Counted from the first letter of the stretch, positions 8,335-18,111 are shown. The stretch: 38,857 bases of DNA from Pseudomonas sp. (GCA_022448005.1 JAKUTK010000050.1:1-38857), one strand, 5' to 3'. A program made the numbers and translations. The notes: generated by a model not told the origin, from the sequence alone.

Positions 8335-9984
8335 TTACTCGATCAAGGTCATTTTGAGCGGGCCATGCCCTACTGGCTGGTAGTACGGCCGAGCGCGGGC
8401 GCGGGCGGTGCCGATGTCGCCTTCAGTGCCACCGCCCTGGTCGGGCCACCACACCGGTTCTGCTCCGCCGGCGGTGCCGGGCTGGACGATTTCATAGACG
8501 TAGCCGTTTGCCAGCGCTGGGCGGATGCGGTCACCCGCGTTAAGGGAAACGCCAGGCTGGAAGATTACGCCGGGGAAGTCAGCAGCGAAGGCAAACACGT
8601 CGCCGCCGCCGTAGACTTCAGTCTCAAGGCGGAAACCGCCGATGCCATCGGAGTAAGTGCTGCCCATGGCGACGTAGTCGGAGCCGCGTCGCTCGAACGC
8701 GACCACTTCGCAGTTGGTTAGCGCTTGGCGAGCGCCAGTCATCGGGTGGACTTCTTCGACAATGCCGTCGAGATAGGCAGGGTCGCCTTCAATCACAGGG
8801 CCGCCGCCCCCGCCGCTGGTGTCCAGCAATACCACCTGACTAATACCGTCACGACTAAGCGATCGCCGAGTGGAGATTACCGAACTGTAGCGCGCACGGG
8901 GAGTAAACGTGATGCCATTGACCGTGACAGGCTGGTCCGCAAACAACACGTTATCGAGCCCAATCACCCGGCCCGATAAATCCGCCTTGTAGACGAAGGC
9001 ATCCCCAGCGGGAGGAAGATACCAAACACTGCTGGATACCACCCCGCCCTCGTGTAACGGCCCCAGCCGGAAATCCTCAGAAGCCATGAGCGAAAAACCG
9101 GCGTATCGGGGCACGCGCACGCTGAGCTGCGCAGTGCCTTCTGAATCCGTCTCGCCTATATAGCGGAAAAACCCCGCCGCCTCTAACCACAGCATCCGGC
9201 TAGCGGCAGAACCTTCTGCAAGTGATGACACCAAGAGCGAGACGGCCTCGGTTTGCCAGGGCATAGGCAGTAGCTCGACCTGATGCCATCCGCTGTCGCT
9301 GAACTCCCCAGCGGTCAAGTCATCCAACAGCGCCACTGTCGGCACCGCATTGAGCTTGGTAACGCCCGAACCGACCGTATCGGAGCTATAGGCATATACG
9401 CGCCGCATGATTGCCGGGGCAGCACTTGTATTCAAAGGCCTATCTAACGGCGCAAGCGAGGCCCCGCCCTCAGGCGATGTCAACGTGCCGAGCACGACCA
9501 CGCGATCCCATTTATTGGGTTCGAATGGCACGAACGATGTCGAGAATGTGCAGAGATACACCGTCCGCGTTCGCCCGCTATAGATGGTCAGCAGATGAAA
9601 CTGCACTACCACGTCGGTCATGCTGCAGTTGTAAAACGGGTAAATGCTGCCCGATGAGCCCGAGAATTGGTCTTGAAAATACAGCCTGATGCGTATGTTT
9701 TTAAAATGGATGCCAGCAAAAGCGCACTGCCAAGAGCCTTGACCAGCCGAAAAGGCGTTGACTCCAAATCCGCCCCCGTCAATGACTTTGGCGGAGTAAG
9801 CCCGCGCGGCCGTTGTCGCTTCAAGAGCCCAACCCGTTCCCAGCCATGCATCACTGTAGATATCGTTCACCAGCCGATAATGCCCTGAAGAACTAGCATC
9901 GCGCACCACAGCCTTAAAGTGATCACTGGTTTCAATCAACCACGGATCAACCTCAGTCCCACTCCCCATCAATCCAACAGTCAT
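8335..9984 (-). CDS. Phage distal tail protein with beta-helix-like N-terminus
   Basis: The protein has 549 residues. The N-terminal segment GSGTEVDPWLIETSDHFKAVVRDASSSGHYRLVNDI is typical of right-handed beta-helix (GLUG/pectin-lyase-like) proteins, suggesting a fibre or spike. Residues about 250-460 are beta-rich and include GGGGGPVIEGDPAYLDGIVEEVHP, followed by a carboxypeptidase-regulatory-like beta domain (CEVVAFERRGSDYVAMGSTYSDGIGGFRLE). It overlaps its neighbour by one base. Probably a tail fibre or receptor-binding component. Confidence 0.65.
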   Translation of the reverse strand: MTVGLMGSGTEVDPWLIETSDHFKAVVRDASSSGHYRLVNDIYSDAWLGTGWALEATTAARAYSAKVIDGGGFGVNAFSAGQGSWQCAFAGIHFKNIRIRLYFQDQFSGSSGSIYPFYNCSMTDVVVQFHLLTIYSGRTRTVYLCTFSTSFVPFEPNKWDRVVVLGTLTSPEGGASLAPLDRPLNTSAAPAIMRRVYAYSSDTVGSGVTKLNAVPTVALLDDLTAGEFSDSGWHQVELLPMPWQTEAVSLLVSSLAEGSAASRMLWLEAAGFFRYIGETDSEGTAQLSVRVPRYAGFSLMASEDFRLGPLHEGGVVSSSVWYLPPAGDAFVYKADLSGRVIGLDNVLFADQPVTVNGITFTPRARYSSVISTRRSLSRDGISQVVLLDTSGGGGGPVIEGDPAYLDGIVEEVHPMTGARQALTNCEVVAFERRGSDYVAMGSTYSDGIGGFRLETEVYGGGDVFAFAADFPGVIFQPGVSLNAGDRIRPALANGYVYEIVQPGTAGGAEPVWWPDQGGGTEGDIGTARARARPYYQPVGHGPLKMTLIE

Positions 9985-11525
9985 CAGTCTGCATCTCCCC
10001 TAACCTGCAACTTGAACGTGTCGTCTTCAACCATGCCCTGCCCAGCCAGGATCGTACGCACGACCCACATCGGTCCAAGACAGCTGTCGGTGTTGAAGCG
10101 GATCGCATTGCTCGCCGCCCAGCCGCTGCCCCAGCCGCTGGCCGGGATGGTGAAGTACGGCGTGCCGGTGGCCGGGTTGATTGGCGCGCAGTCGGCGCCG
10201 GTCGTGCCGTTGGCGATGATCCCGAGTTGCTGCTCTACCACTTGGTATGACGTGCTGCCGGTAAACACCAACGCCCACTTGCCACTGATGGCACCCATGT
10301 TGGTAATGATGGGCGGGTAGTTAAGCTGGTCGAACTGCGCCGTGGTGCTGTCGCCCTGGCGGCTGTCGCTCCAGTTGGGCGCCCCGGTGCTCCAGGTCTT
10401 CTGCGTAAACCAGCTGTAGATGCGCGCCTGCATGTCGCCCCAGGTGAGCGCGCTGCTGACCTGCGTTTGCTCAGCAGGCAGGTCCCAGGGCATCGGGCTG
10501 TTGATGCCAACGACGCCGGTAATCTGCACATCGGTGCAGACCGTCATATGCTCGACCCGGTCGTGCACGGTCAACGGCTGCTGCAGCGGTGCGCCTTCAG
10601 CGGTTTCCAGCACCAAGGGATCGGCAAAGGTGACGCGCCCGAACTTGAGATCGACGCTGTACTGCTGCGGGTTCAGCTCGGCGCCGTTGACGTCACGCAC
10701 GCGGATGTCCGCCTGGTGATCACGGCTCAAGCCAATCACCTGACCCGCGACCGGCGTGCCCACTTCGGTTGTCGCGGTGTGGTGCACCACCAGCACTTCG
10801 CCCTCGCGGAAGATCGGCACGCGGCCATCCGCTGGCAGGCGTACCGGGTCCAGGCCGAGCAGGTCAGCCGACATCGGCAGGCTGGTCTGCAGCACGGCGT
10901 TGTAGCGCAGCAGGGTCGCAATCAGCGGTACGTCACTGGCACCGCTTTCATCCGCAGGGTTACTGGTGAAGCGCAGCCGGGTGATACCGGTCTGGATGTC
11001 GACGGTGCCGTAAATAATCGGGCCGTTGAGGTTGCCGTTCAGGTCGGCGCTGGCGGTAACGATCTGCGCGTTATCCGCGCGTACGCCGGTAATCTGCAAG
11101 CTGGCAGGCCGCAGCGGTGCGCCAGGCGTACGGAAGGTCACGCCGGTGACTGAGAAACCGCCAGCGGTGGTCAGGCACGCCTTGAGATCCACAGCAGGCG
11201 CAACGCCCGCGGGATAGCTGCTGAGCGTCGCTTCCCCTGCTGCGTAGTCGACGGTACCGGCCGCTTCGCCGGCATTAGTCGACGAGCTGATGTTGCGAAA
11301 CAGCACGCCGTCGCGGTCGATGTAGGTGTGCCCGCCCCACTGGATCACCAGCGAGCCCGGCACGATCGGGTCCAGCGTGGTCGGGAGCAGGTCCAGCACG
11401 ACGGCCGGCGCCGGCTGGGTATCGGTCTGCGCACCATAGACCAGACTGGCCGACTGCGCGCGCACGGTCAGCCCGCCCGCCATCTGCTCCTGCAGGGTGA
11501 CGGTGTTGCTTATTACTCGGCTCAT
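9984..11525 (-). CDS. Phage distal tail structural protein
   Basis: The protein has 513 residues and a beta-rich body. It carries short motifs resembling those of the preceding 663-residue protein: GTVDYAAGEATL near residue 90, YGTVDIQTGITRL near residue 176 and DLKFGRVTFADPL near residue 285. These are (G)xVDYxTGxxxL repeats of Ig-like tail domains. It begins nine bases after the 663-residue gene and overlaps the next. Its role, tail tip or fibre scaffold, is inferred. Confidence 0.65.
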   Translation of the reverse strand: MSRVISNTVTLQEQMAGGLTVRAQSASLVYGAQTDTQPAPAVVLDLLPTTLDPIVPGSLVIQWGGHTYIDRDGVLFRNISSSTNAGEAAGTVDYAAGEATLSSYPAGVAPAVDLKACLTTAGGFSVTGVTFRTPGAPLRPASLQITGVRADNAQIVTASADLNGNLNGPIIYGTVDIQTGITRLRFTSNPADESGASDVPLIATLLRYNAVLQTSLPMSADLLGLDPVRLPADGRVPIFREGEVLVVHHTATTEVGTPVAGQVIGLSRDHQADIRVRDVNGAELNPQQYSVDLKFGRVTFADPLVLETAEGAPLQQPLTVHDRVEHMTVCTDVQITGVVGINSPMPWDLPAEQTQVSSALTWGDMQARIYSWFTQKTWSTGAPNWSDSRQGDSTTAQFDQLNYPPIITNMGAISGKWALVFTGSTSYQVVEQQLGIIANGTTGADCAPINPATGTPYFTIPASGWGSGWAASNAIRFNTDSCLGPMWVVRTILAGQGMVEDDTFKLQVRGDAD

Positions 11526-11534
11526 CGGGAGGCC

Positions 11535-13526
11535 TCAACTGGCGCTGTATGCGTCGTAGCGGTAAGTTCGGGTTGTGTAGCTGTAGGTCGACTCGGCCTT
11601 AAGCGTGTAGGCGCCGGTCTGGTAATCAATGGTGCCGGCGTAACCCACCCAGCCCCCGCTCCCGTTGTCCGAGGCGGAGCGAGCCAGCACGGTATCGTCG
11701 CTGTATGTGCCACCCACACCAGGCGCCTGGGCCTGCCGCGTCACCTGCCAGCTCGCCTGCACGCTGCCAGGCTTGAGCGGTGCGCCTGGGATGGTTCCAA
11801 CGAGCATGCCGCCAGCATCAGGCGACCCCAACAGCGTCGTGGTCGAAACAGTGCCCTGCTCATAGCTGTAATTGATCGCGCTGCCACTGTCGGGCGTCAG
11901 GCTGAATTCCATGCCCAGCTCACCCGTCGCGTAAACGACGGTCCCAGCGCCGTGGCCGGTTAGCGTACCGTTGCCCTGATCGGTCAGCGTCTTCGTTGCT
12001 CCGCCGGACAGATAGGTCACTGTCAGCGAGCCCGGCAGCACCCCGTCATGCGGCAAGCGGTGGCGAATCTGCGCTTTGCTCCCCGCGACTCCGCCGACGT
12101 GCTGGCTGGTCTCGTCGGCAATCGCCACGATGTAGCTGTAGATCAGGCTCGAGCCAACGTCAGGCAGTGCCTCAAGGCTGAGGGACGCACCGCCGGTGGC
12201 GTAATCGACCGTGCCAGTCCCGTTGCCGACCAGCGTGCCTGCGCCGTCATCGCGCAACTCGTACCACTTGCCCAGCGCCATGAAGCTCACGGTGAGCGTG
12301 CCAGGCCGGGGCTTGGCTTCCGCCAGGTTGAGCGTATAGGCATAACCACGACTGCCCAGGGTGATGCGGATCTCGCCGGTCACGGTCTGGCCCGTGAGGG
12401 AAGCAGCAGGTACGTAAGTACCCGTTGCGCTGCCGACGTAGACACTGGCCCGGTAGGCAGTGAGCTGGCCGGTTTCGTAATCAATGGCGATCTTGGTAAA
12501 GCCGGCGCTACCGCTCTGCACCTTTAGCTCGCCCAGGCTGTTGTCCTGGTACACGCCGCCGCCGATTGTGAGCTGGACACTGCCAGGCATTGCGCCGGTA
12601 CCGAGAAATGCACGGCTTTGCCCGCTGCCCGCCGAGGCGAACTCCAACCCGAGCGAGCGAGAAGGTCCCGAGGCGATCTGGTACCGGCGTCTGTAGCCGC
12701 CCGGCTGATCAATCAGCGGCACTTCTTTCACCGCGCTCGGTACCAGCGGCGCATAAACCGATTGAGTCTGCAGCGAGAGGTCGCCTTGGGCGCACGCCAC
12801 AGCCAGCGGGCTGAGGCCGTAGTAACGAGCCGCGTCGGCGACTTGCGTGCTGAGCACCTGGGACTTGGCGGCACCGCCGATACCCGTCGCGCTCGTGCCT
12901 CCAGGTGTCGCTTGCCCGCCAGGGAACGTGGCCAGCAGCGGCGAGCTGATCGTCATATCGATCCGGCGCCGAGTGAAAGTGGTGTAGCTGCCGTTGCCGT
13001 AGTCGTACACGAACTCTTCAAGACGCGCTTCCACCGCAGCACAGCGGATGTACTGTGTCGTAGAGCCAGAGACGAGCTGATACACGTCGCCCACTTCCGG
13101 CAAGCGCTGCTCCTCGCGCTGGATACAGGCGATCGCACGCTGGCCTGCCATCTGGTTGCCCAGCAGCTCGAACGACGCCACCAGCGCTGGCACCACATAG
13201 CTCTCGATGGCGGCTCGAGCTGTAGCGCGCTGGTCGGTCTGGCTATCGGTCTTGAACAGCAACACGCTCACGCGCGGATCAGCCGGCCGCTCGGTCACCA
13301 TGGCATGCGCGCCCAGGTAGGGGTCGTTGTTTTGGGTCATCACCCCAGCAAACACCTTGCGTAGATTGATGCGGCCTAAGGTCCGGTCGAGGCGCGAGAT
13401 GTCCGAGAAGAGGTTGTTTTCTTCACCGTCGATTACGGCCTGGCCGGTGGCGCGGCCACCGCCATCATCTTCATCGGTGAGGCGTTGGGACTTGAGCAGC
13501 TTTACGTCGTCGACGTTGATCGTCAT
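11535..13526 (-). CDS. Large phage tail protein with repeated Ig-like beta domains
   Basis: The C-terminal ~350 residues of this 663-residue protein contain at least four copies of a beta repeat built around GxxDYxTGxxxL: IDYETGQLTA, GTVDYATGGASLS, GTVVYATGELGME and GTIDYQTGAYTLK. Two copies are preceded by PGSLTVTY or PGTLTVSF and followed by (P)DxGSxxxYSY, a repeat of about 90 residues. The N-terminal ~200 residues (LLKSQRLTDEDDGGGRATGQAVIDGEENNLF) are likely a conserved tail attachment part. It follows a hairpin terminator inside the late operon. Confidence 0.7.
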   Translation of the reverse strand: MTINVDDVKLLKSQRLTDEDDGGGRATGQAVIDGEENNLFSDISRLDRTLGRINLRKVFAGVMTQNNDPYLGAHAMVTERPADPRVSVLLFKTDSQTDQRATARAAIESYVVPALVASFELLGNQMAGQRAIACIQREEQRLPEVGDVYQLVSGSTTQYIRCAAVEARLEEFVYDYGNGSYTTFTRRRIDMTISSPLLATFPGGQATPGGTSATGIGGAAKSQVLSTQVADAARYYGLSPLAVACAQGDLSLQTQSVYAPLVPSAVKEVPLIDQPGGYRRRYQIASGPSRSLGLEFASAGSGQSRAFLGTGAMPGSVQLTIGGGVYQDNSLGELKVQSGSAGFTKIAIDYETGQLTAYRASVYVGSATGTYVPAASLTGQTVTGEIRITLGSRGYAYTLNLAEAKPRPGTLTVSFMALGKWYELRDDGAGTLVGNGTGTVDYATGGASLSLEALPDVGSSLIYSYIVAIADETSQHVGGVAGSKAQIRHRLPHDGVLPGSLTVTYLSGGATKTLTDQGNGTLTGHGAGTVVYATGELGMEFSLTPDSGSAINYSYEQGTVSTTTLLGSPDAGGMLVGTIPGAPLKPGSVQASWQVTRQAQAPGVGGTYSDDTVLARSASDNGSGGWVGYAGTIDYQTGAYTLKAESTYSYTTRTYRYDAYSAS

Positions 13527-13543
13527 GCCAATCTCCAGGCATT

Positions 13544-13566
13544 AAAAAGCCCGCACGCGGCGGGCT
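13544..13566 (-). terminator. Intrinsic terminator between tail genes
   Basis: In the minus direction AGCCCGC, loop CGCGT and GCGGGCT run into TTTTAATG. The arms are identical to those of the terminator at 5613-5636. It lies directly after the 135-residue gene and upstream of the 663-residue tail gene. Confidence 0.85.
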
Positions 13567-13567
13567 G

Positions 13568-13975
13568 TCAGGGTTCGGTTATGGGCTCTGGCGGCGGCGC
13601 CACGGTGATCAGGCGAAGGCCCACTTCGTAGAGCCAGTCGGAGGTAGGGTTTACCCGCCGAAAGAGAGGCTTCGCTGCCAGCGGCGCACCGTCGACCCGA
13701 TTGAAGATGACGTGAAAGCTACGGCCATCGGGCAGCGTCAGCGGCATCACCCGGCCGGGCTGATCACGCAGGATCTCCAGCTGCCGAACTACCGACAGCG
13801 GCGTCCAGACTCCACCGTTACTCTGCAGGGTGATCGGCCGCCCGTGCACCTTGACGCCCTCCTGAACCAGCAGCGCCCCAGTGATACTGCGCTCCTGTTC
13901 CTGGCCGATTGCATCCCACTCGAATTCATCCACCCACTCGAACTGGTCATCCAGATCGATACTGTCGAGGATCAT
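13568..13975 (-). CDS. Phage tail protein downstream of the tape measure
   Basis: This 135-residue protein has an acidic, aromatic N-terminus (LDDQFEWVDEFEWDAIGQEQERS), then a compact beta-rich body (TGALLVQEGVKVHGRPITLQS, PLTLPDGRSFHVIFNRVDG). It begins immediately after the tape measure stop, where siphophages usually encode the distal tail protein or a minor tail component such as lambda gpM. No specific family is assigned. Confidence 0.65.
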   Translation of the reverse strand: MILDSIDLDDQFEWVDEFEWDAIGQEQERSITGALLVQEGVKVHGRPITLQSNGGVWTPLSVVRQLEILRDQPGRVMPLTLPDGRSFHVIFNRVDGAPLAAKPLFRRVNPTSDWLYEVGLRLITVAPPPEPITEP

Positions 13976-16900
13976 CTATCGGCTCCTGAGCCCGGCACTT
14001 TCGAGAATGCCGAGCAGTCTGGTTTCGTCATCAGCACTCTGCAGACCCACCTCAACCGTCTGGCCTCGCGAGGTCTCTAGACGAATGATCTTGGCTGGTT
14101 GCTGAGCCGGGACCGGTGCGACCTTCGCGACCTGCTCCACTTGTTTCTGCTGCGCCTCGCGCTCGCGCTTGGATGTTGATTCACGCTCGATCTGGCTCAG
14201 CGTGCGCAGCGCCTGTTGCAAATTGGCGACGGCAGTGCTATCGCCAGACTGCCGTGCCTCGGACTGCTGCGCCTGCAGGTCGCGACGGCGACTGGCGAAA
14301 CGCGCTTTCTCGATCTCTTCCTCAGTGCCTTGGAGCTGCAGCAGCTCCATCTGCAGGCCTTCGAGCGTGCTGCGGGTCGAGTCGCCCAGCGCTTGCATCT
14401 TTTGATGGGCGGCTTCGATCGCACCATCCAAGCTGGACAGGTCCGATTCGTCCAGCAGGTTCAGGTTGCGCCGTGCATTGGCGGCGCTGCGGGCAAACTG
14501 TTCGGTGCTGATCGAGCCGCTTTCGTAGTCGCGCATCAGCTCCTGCAGGACACGCTTTTGCCCCAAGAAGCTGACCTTTACCTGCTCGGAGCGGATGAAC
14601 GTTTCCATCATCCAGCGACCGAGGCCGCTGGCCCGGCTGCCTTCGAGATCGAGCGCGCCCTGGAACAGCAACGCCTGCTCTTTGGCCTTCTGCAGCGACT
14701 CGGTAGTTTTCTCCAGGCTGCTGGTATCGACCGCAGGGTCAATCGAGTTGATGCCCTGCATCGCGTCAAACGCATCCAGCGCCGCCGCGCTCATCTCGGC
14801 CAGCGGCGTACGCGCACGGGTCAGCACTTCGGCGAACCAGTTCATGCCGCCTGAGGCTTCCTCGGTATCGCCTGACAGACGACGGATGCCAGCCCCTGCC
14901 GCCTCTGTGCTTTCGCTCAGTGCCTCGCTTTGCTCTCGCACAGCCCGGGTAGAGCTTTCCGCGGCCGGCTTGAGTTGTGCCACTCTGTCGTTGAGCTCGG
15001 CTTGCGCCTGGGCGAACTCCTCGGCGCTGATCTTGCCGTCCGAGTAGGCCTTGCGCATCGCAGCGCGCAGCCGGTTGAAGTCGACTTCGTTCGCCGCGCG
15101 ACCAATGCCCGACATGATTGACTTGAGGTCGGTCAGTTCATCGCCAGTTGAAGCGGTGGTACCTCCCAGCGCCCGCAGCTTCGATTGCAGCAGCGCTGTA
15201 CCGTTGGCGAACTGTTGCTGGCTGAGATCACCACGCTGGTACGCCTGGTAGAGCTCGTCACCAAGCTGCTTCAGCTGAGCCGCACCGGCCGCCGCATCGA
15301 TCTGGGCCAGCGCATTGTTCATGTCCGTGACGCGCTGGACGATGTGTTCGAATTGGTCGTCGGCTTCCTTTTTGACTACTTCGGTTTGCTCTGCAGCTTT
15401 GGTCTTTACCGTTTCGGTATTAGTTGTCCAGGCCGACTCGATGTCTTTGCCGTCCTGCTCGATTTGCTCTCGGAACCCCTCGGTGAGGCCATCGAGGACG
15501 CCCCGGGCCTCTGCCACCGCAGCCCTGAGCTTGGCGCCCCCGAGTTTGTCGGGCAATGCATCAGCGACTTTGCCAACGACCCCAAGCACCTCACTCATCT
15601 TATTGGTGAGCAGCGCGGCGAAACCGGACAGGCCGGCTGTCAATCCATTGAACATCGTCCGGAACGGCGCGATGAACAGCTGAACGCGCTGAGCCGCATC
15701 GTCAAGGTGTGTGCCGAAGGTATTCAGCCAGTTGCTGCTGTCGGTCGTCAGCTTGGCGAAATCAACCGTAAGCAGCTTGGCCGCGAAATTCTCAACCCAT
15801 TGCGCACCCTGAATGAACGCATTACTGAGCGAGGTGGCCAGCGCATCCAGGCGACCATCCTTGTCCATCTGGTCGATGGTTTCGGCCAGCGCCATCAGGC
15901 GCCCCTTTACATAATCGAGGGCGCCGGCGTTGGCGATACGGTTGTAGAAATCGGTCGCCACGTCGGCCAGGTTGGACATGATGCCGCTGAGCCGGCTCAT
16001 GTTCGCCGCGGCAGCGCCATCGGCTGACTTGCCGATCTCGACCACCAACTGACGGATCACGTCCCGACCCAGCTTGCCCTTGCTCGCCAGTTCCTGCAGC
16101 TCGGCGGCATTCTTGCCAGTAACGTCGGCCAGCATCTGCCACACCGGCACGCCCCGCTCGACCAGCTGCAGGATCTCCTCGGTCTGTAGTTTCTCTTTTG
16201 CCCAGGCCTGACCTACCGCCGAGACGATGCCCTGCAGCCGCTCCATGCCGCCGCCGAGCTGTTCGTTCTTATCGACCAGTGCTTGCAGCGTGCCGTCCAT
16301 GGGGTCGCGCCCGTACGACTTGAGCAGCGCGAACGACTCGGTAACGTCCTGCAGGGCCAGCGGTGTGTCTTTGGCGAACTCTTTGATCCAGGCCGTGGCT
16401 TGCTCGCCGGCGGCCAAGCTGCCCATCAGCGAGGCCATGCGGGTGTCGAGGCCTTCGAACTCGTCGCCCGTTTTGAGCATCAAAAAGATGCCGTCGCGTA
16501 CCAGGTTCAGCCCGCGCTGCGCGAGGCCAAAAGCGGCATTTAGCGAGATGTACGCTGCGGCGAATGCGAGTACCTGCTTGGCGCCACGCGACATCGATTC
16601 ACGGGCCGCTTCGAGCCGAGACGTGTGCTCTGCCGCACCGCGCGTCGCGGCGGCTTGCTCCCGCTGGAGCGCCTTCAGCTGCTGGCTGTTTTCGGTGAGC
16701 TTCGACTTGGCATTGTCGACTTCCGCAGCCAGCCGCCGCTCTTCGTCGGCCAGGTTGTTCGTATCGATACCGGCAGCCTTGGCTGCCGCTTCCTGATCAT
16801 TCAGCGACGCTGACAGCGAAAGCAGGGCACGACGCGTGCGCGACGCCTCCCGTTCGGCATCCTTTAGCGACTGCTGCAGGCCGGCGGCGTCCGGGTTTTG

Positions 16901-17158
16901 ACTGAGCGCTTCGCGTAGCTCGGTAATCCGCCGCTCGGTATCGGCTAGGCCTTGCTCTGACTGCGACGCAGCACGGCGCGTATTTTCCAGGCTCGTCACC
17001 AACCCGCGCGCGCCCTTCGCGGAATCGAGCGCCTTGTCTAGTCCTTCCGCTTCCTGGCGCACCGTTTCGAGCGCATCGGCAGACTTCTTAGCAGCCGGCG
17101 AGAGCTCGTCCTTGCCGCGTAAGATGAACTGAATCAGGCGGTCTTTGATACCGGCCAT
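13976..17158 (-). CDS. Tail tape measure protein
   Basis: At 1060 residues this is the longest gene of the prophage. It fixes the tail length and is expelled during DNA ejection. Residues 15-170 are a coiled coil rich in Ala, Glu, Arg and Lys. A hydrophobic helix (QVLAFAAAYISLNAAFGLA) lies near residue 195, followed by a tape-measure N-terminal domain (residues about 220-400, FEGLDTRMASLMGSLAAGEQATAWIKEFAKDTPLALQDV). More coiled coil follows, ending with LETSRGQTVEVGLQSADDETRLLGILESAG, a segment commonly found at the tape measure C-terminus. The stop is adjacent to the next tail gene. Confidence 0.95.
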   Translation of the reverse strand: MAGIKDRLIQFILRGKDELSPAAKKSADALETVRQEAEGLDKALDSAKGARGLVTSLENTRRAASQSEQGLADTERRITELREALSQNPDAAGLQQSLKDAEREASRTRRALLSLSASLNDQEAAAKAAGIDTNNLADEERRLAAEVDNAKSKLTENSQQLKALQREQAAATRGAAEHTSRLEAARESMSRGAKQVLAFAAAYISLNAAFGLAQRGLNLVRDGIFLMLKTGDEFEGLDTRMASLMGSLAAGEQATAWIKEFAKDTPLALQDVTESFALLKSYGRDPMDGTLQALVDKNEQLGGGMERLQGIVSAVGQAWAKEKLQTEEILQLVERGVPVWQMLADVTGKNAAELQELASKGKLGRDVIRQLVVEIGKSADGAAAANMSRLSGIMSNLADVATDFYNRIANAGALDYVKGRLMALAETIDQMDKDGRLDALATSLSNAFIQGAQWVENFAAKLLTVDFAKLTTDSSNWLNTFGTHLDDAAQRVQLFIAPFRTMFNGLTAGLSGFAALLTNKMSEVLGVVGKVADALPDKLGGAKLRAAVAEARGVLDGLTEGFREQIEQDGKDIESAWTTNTETVKTKAAEQTEVVKKEADDQFEHIVQRVTDMNNALAQIDAAAGAAQLKQLGDELYQAYQRGDLSQQQFANGTALLQSKLRALGGTTASTGDELTDLKSIMSGIGRAANEVDFNRLRAAMRKAYSDGKISAEEFAQAQAELNDRVAQLKPAAESSTRAVREQSEALSESTEAAGAGIRRLSGDTEEASGGMNWFAEVLTRARTPLAEMSAAALDAFDAMQGINSIDPAVDTSSLEKTTESLQKAKEQALLFQGALDLEGSRASGLGRWMMETFIRSEQVKVSFLGQKRVLQELMRDYESGSISTEQFARSAANARRNLNLLDESDLSSLDGAIEAAHQKMQALGDSTRSTLEGLQMELLQLQGTEEEIEKARFASRRRDLQAQQSEARQSGDSTAVANLQQALRTLSQIERESTSKREREAQQKQVEQVAKVAPVPAQQPAKIIRLETSRGQTVEVGLQSADDETRLLGILESAGLRSR

Positions 17159-17173
17159 ACATTACTCCGAGCA

Positions 17174-17198
17174 ATAAAAAACCCCGCCGAGGCGGGGT
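17174..17198 (-). terminator. Intrinsic terminator between the lipoprotein and tape measure genes
   Basis: In the minus direction ACCCCGCC, a two-base loop and GGCGGGGT are followed by TTTTTATT. It separates the inserted lipoprotein gene from the tape measure gene, so tail expression beyond this point probably needs read-through. Confidence 0.85.
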
Positions 17199-17217
17199 CT
17201 AGGGATTACGTAGCGCG

Positions 17218-18027
17218 TCAATTGACTAGGTATTGTTCCTTCAGCTTAGCCAGGCGCTCCAACTGCCGTTCAGACAAACCAGACGCATCGAAAAGAGCCG
17301 CCTCATCAGCGCCATCGATCCTTACTACTTCCACCGTGAAGACTGCGTCAGCGGGAGCATTCACTTTGCCCCAATCACTGAACATATTTGGCGCAAGGGC
17401 CCATTCGGCTGTCTCGCCTGGCTCCAAGCCACCTGCAATCGAGTAATTAAAAGTGTCGCTCAGCCAAGGAACGGAGCGCCCCGGTGAGGCAATCGTACCT
17501 TTGAAGTAAGCCCGAGAAATCGGGTGAGCGGTGCCATTAGTCACCGATAGTTCGATGATCGGCTCTTTACGATACGAATACTGTTTATCTCGGAGATAGA
17601 AGCGAGACCGCTCAACCGTGAACTTCGCTAGCTCAGCCTTAGCACTATCCGCCTCGATCAACTTAGCTTCCAGCTCGGCGATTTCTTCCAAAGCTTGTGC
17701 TTTTTCCCGAGCCGCTCGTTCTGCTTTGATGGCACTCGCTCGTGCGATTACTTCATCTGCAGTCTTACCATCAAGCGCCCCATACATTTTCCCGGCCATT
17801 TTTTCTGGCGACTCTTCGCCCTTCATGACCGCACCGAAATTCATCTCGCTGAATGCAACGACCTGTATCGCCTCCTGAAACTCGGCACGCTTCGCCGTTT
17901 CCAGCTTTGCGGATACTTTTTCAACTGAAGCCTTCATCGCTTCTTCAGTGGACCCATCCAGCTTGGGTTCGCCACACCCGACCAGGATAGCGGCTAAGGC
18001 TGCGATCAATATGTATCGATTACTCAT
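17218..18027 (-). CDS. DUF6694-like lipoprotein inserted in the tail gene cluster
   Basis: The protein has 269 residues from the ATG at 18027, preceded by GGAAGGGAAACC; an in-frame start 66 bases upstream would bury the signal peptide. It has a lipoprotein signal peptide with lipobox ILVGC, followed by GEPKLDGSTEEAMKASVEKV, typical of the DUF6694 lipoprotein family. A helical region (residues about 95-150, Ala/Glu/Lys-rich) precedes a beta domain of the kind that binds protein partners (ELSVTNGTAHPISRAYFKGTI, EPGETAEWALAP). The gene is AT-richer than its neighbours. It sits between the tail tube and tape measure genes, where tail assembly chaperones usually lie. It may be lysogenic cargo acting at the cell surface, for example in superinfection exclusion. 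Confidence 0.75.
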   Translation of the reverse strand: MSNRYILIAALAAILVGCGEPKLDGSTEEAMKASVEKVSAKLETAKRAEFQEAIQVVAFSEMNFGAVMKGEESPEKMAGKMYGALDGKTADEVIARASAIKAERAAREKAQALEEIAELEAKLIEADSAKAELAKFTVERSRFYLRDKQYSYRKEPIIELSVTNGTAHPISRAYFKGTIASPGRSVPWLSDTFNYSIAGGLEPGETAEWALAPNMFSDWGKVNAPADAVFTVEVVRIDGADEAALFDASGLSERQLERLAKLKEQYLVN

Positions 18028-18111
18028 GGTTTCCCTTCCAGTAAATTCAGCAGCGGCGACTCTAGCATCAGAGCGCCACCACCTATAAGCCAAACGATAA
18101 ATCGGCTGCTG

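Noticed and set aside
15185..16027. 280-codon plus-strand frame inside the tape measure gene
   Set aside because: It is antisense to a clear tape measure protein with conserved domains. Long antisense frames are common in high-GC genes.
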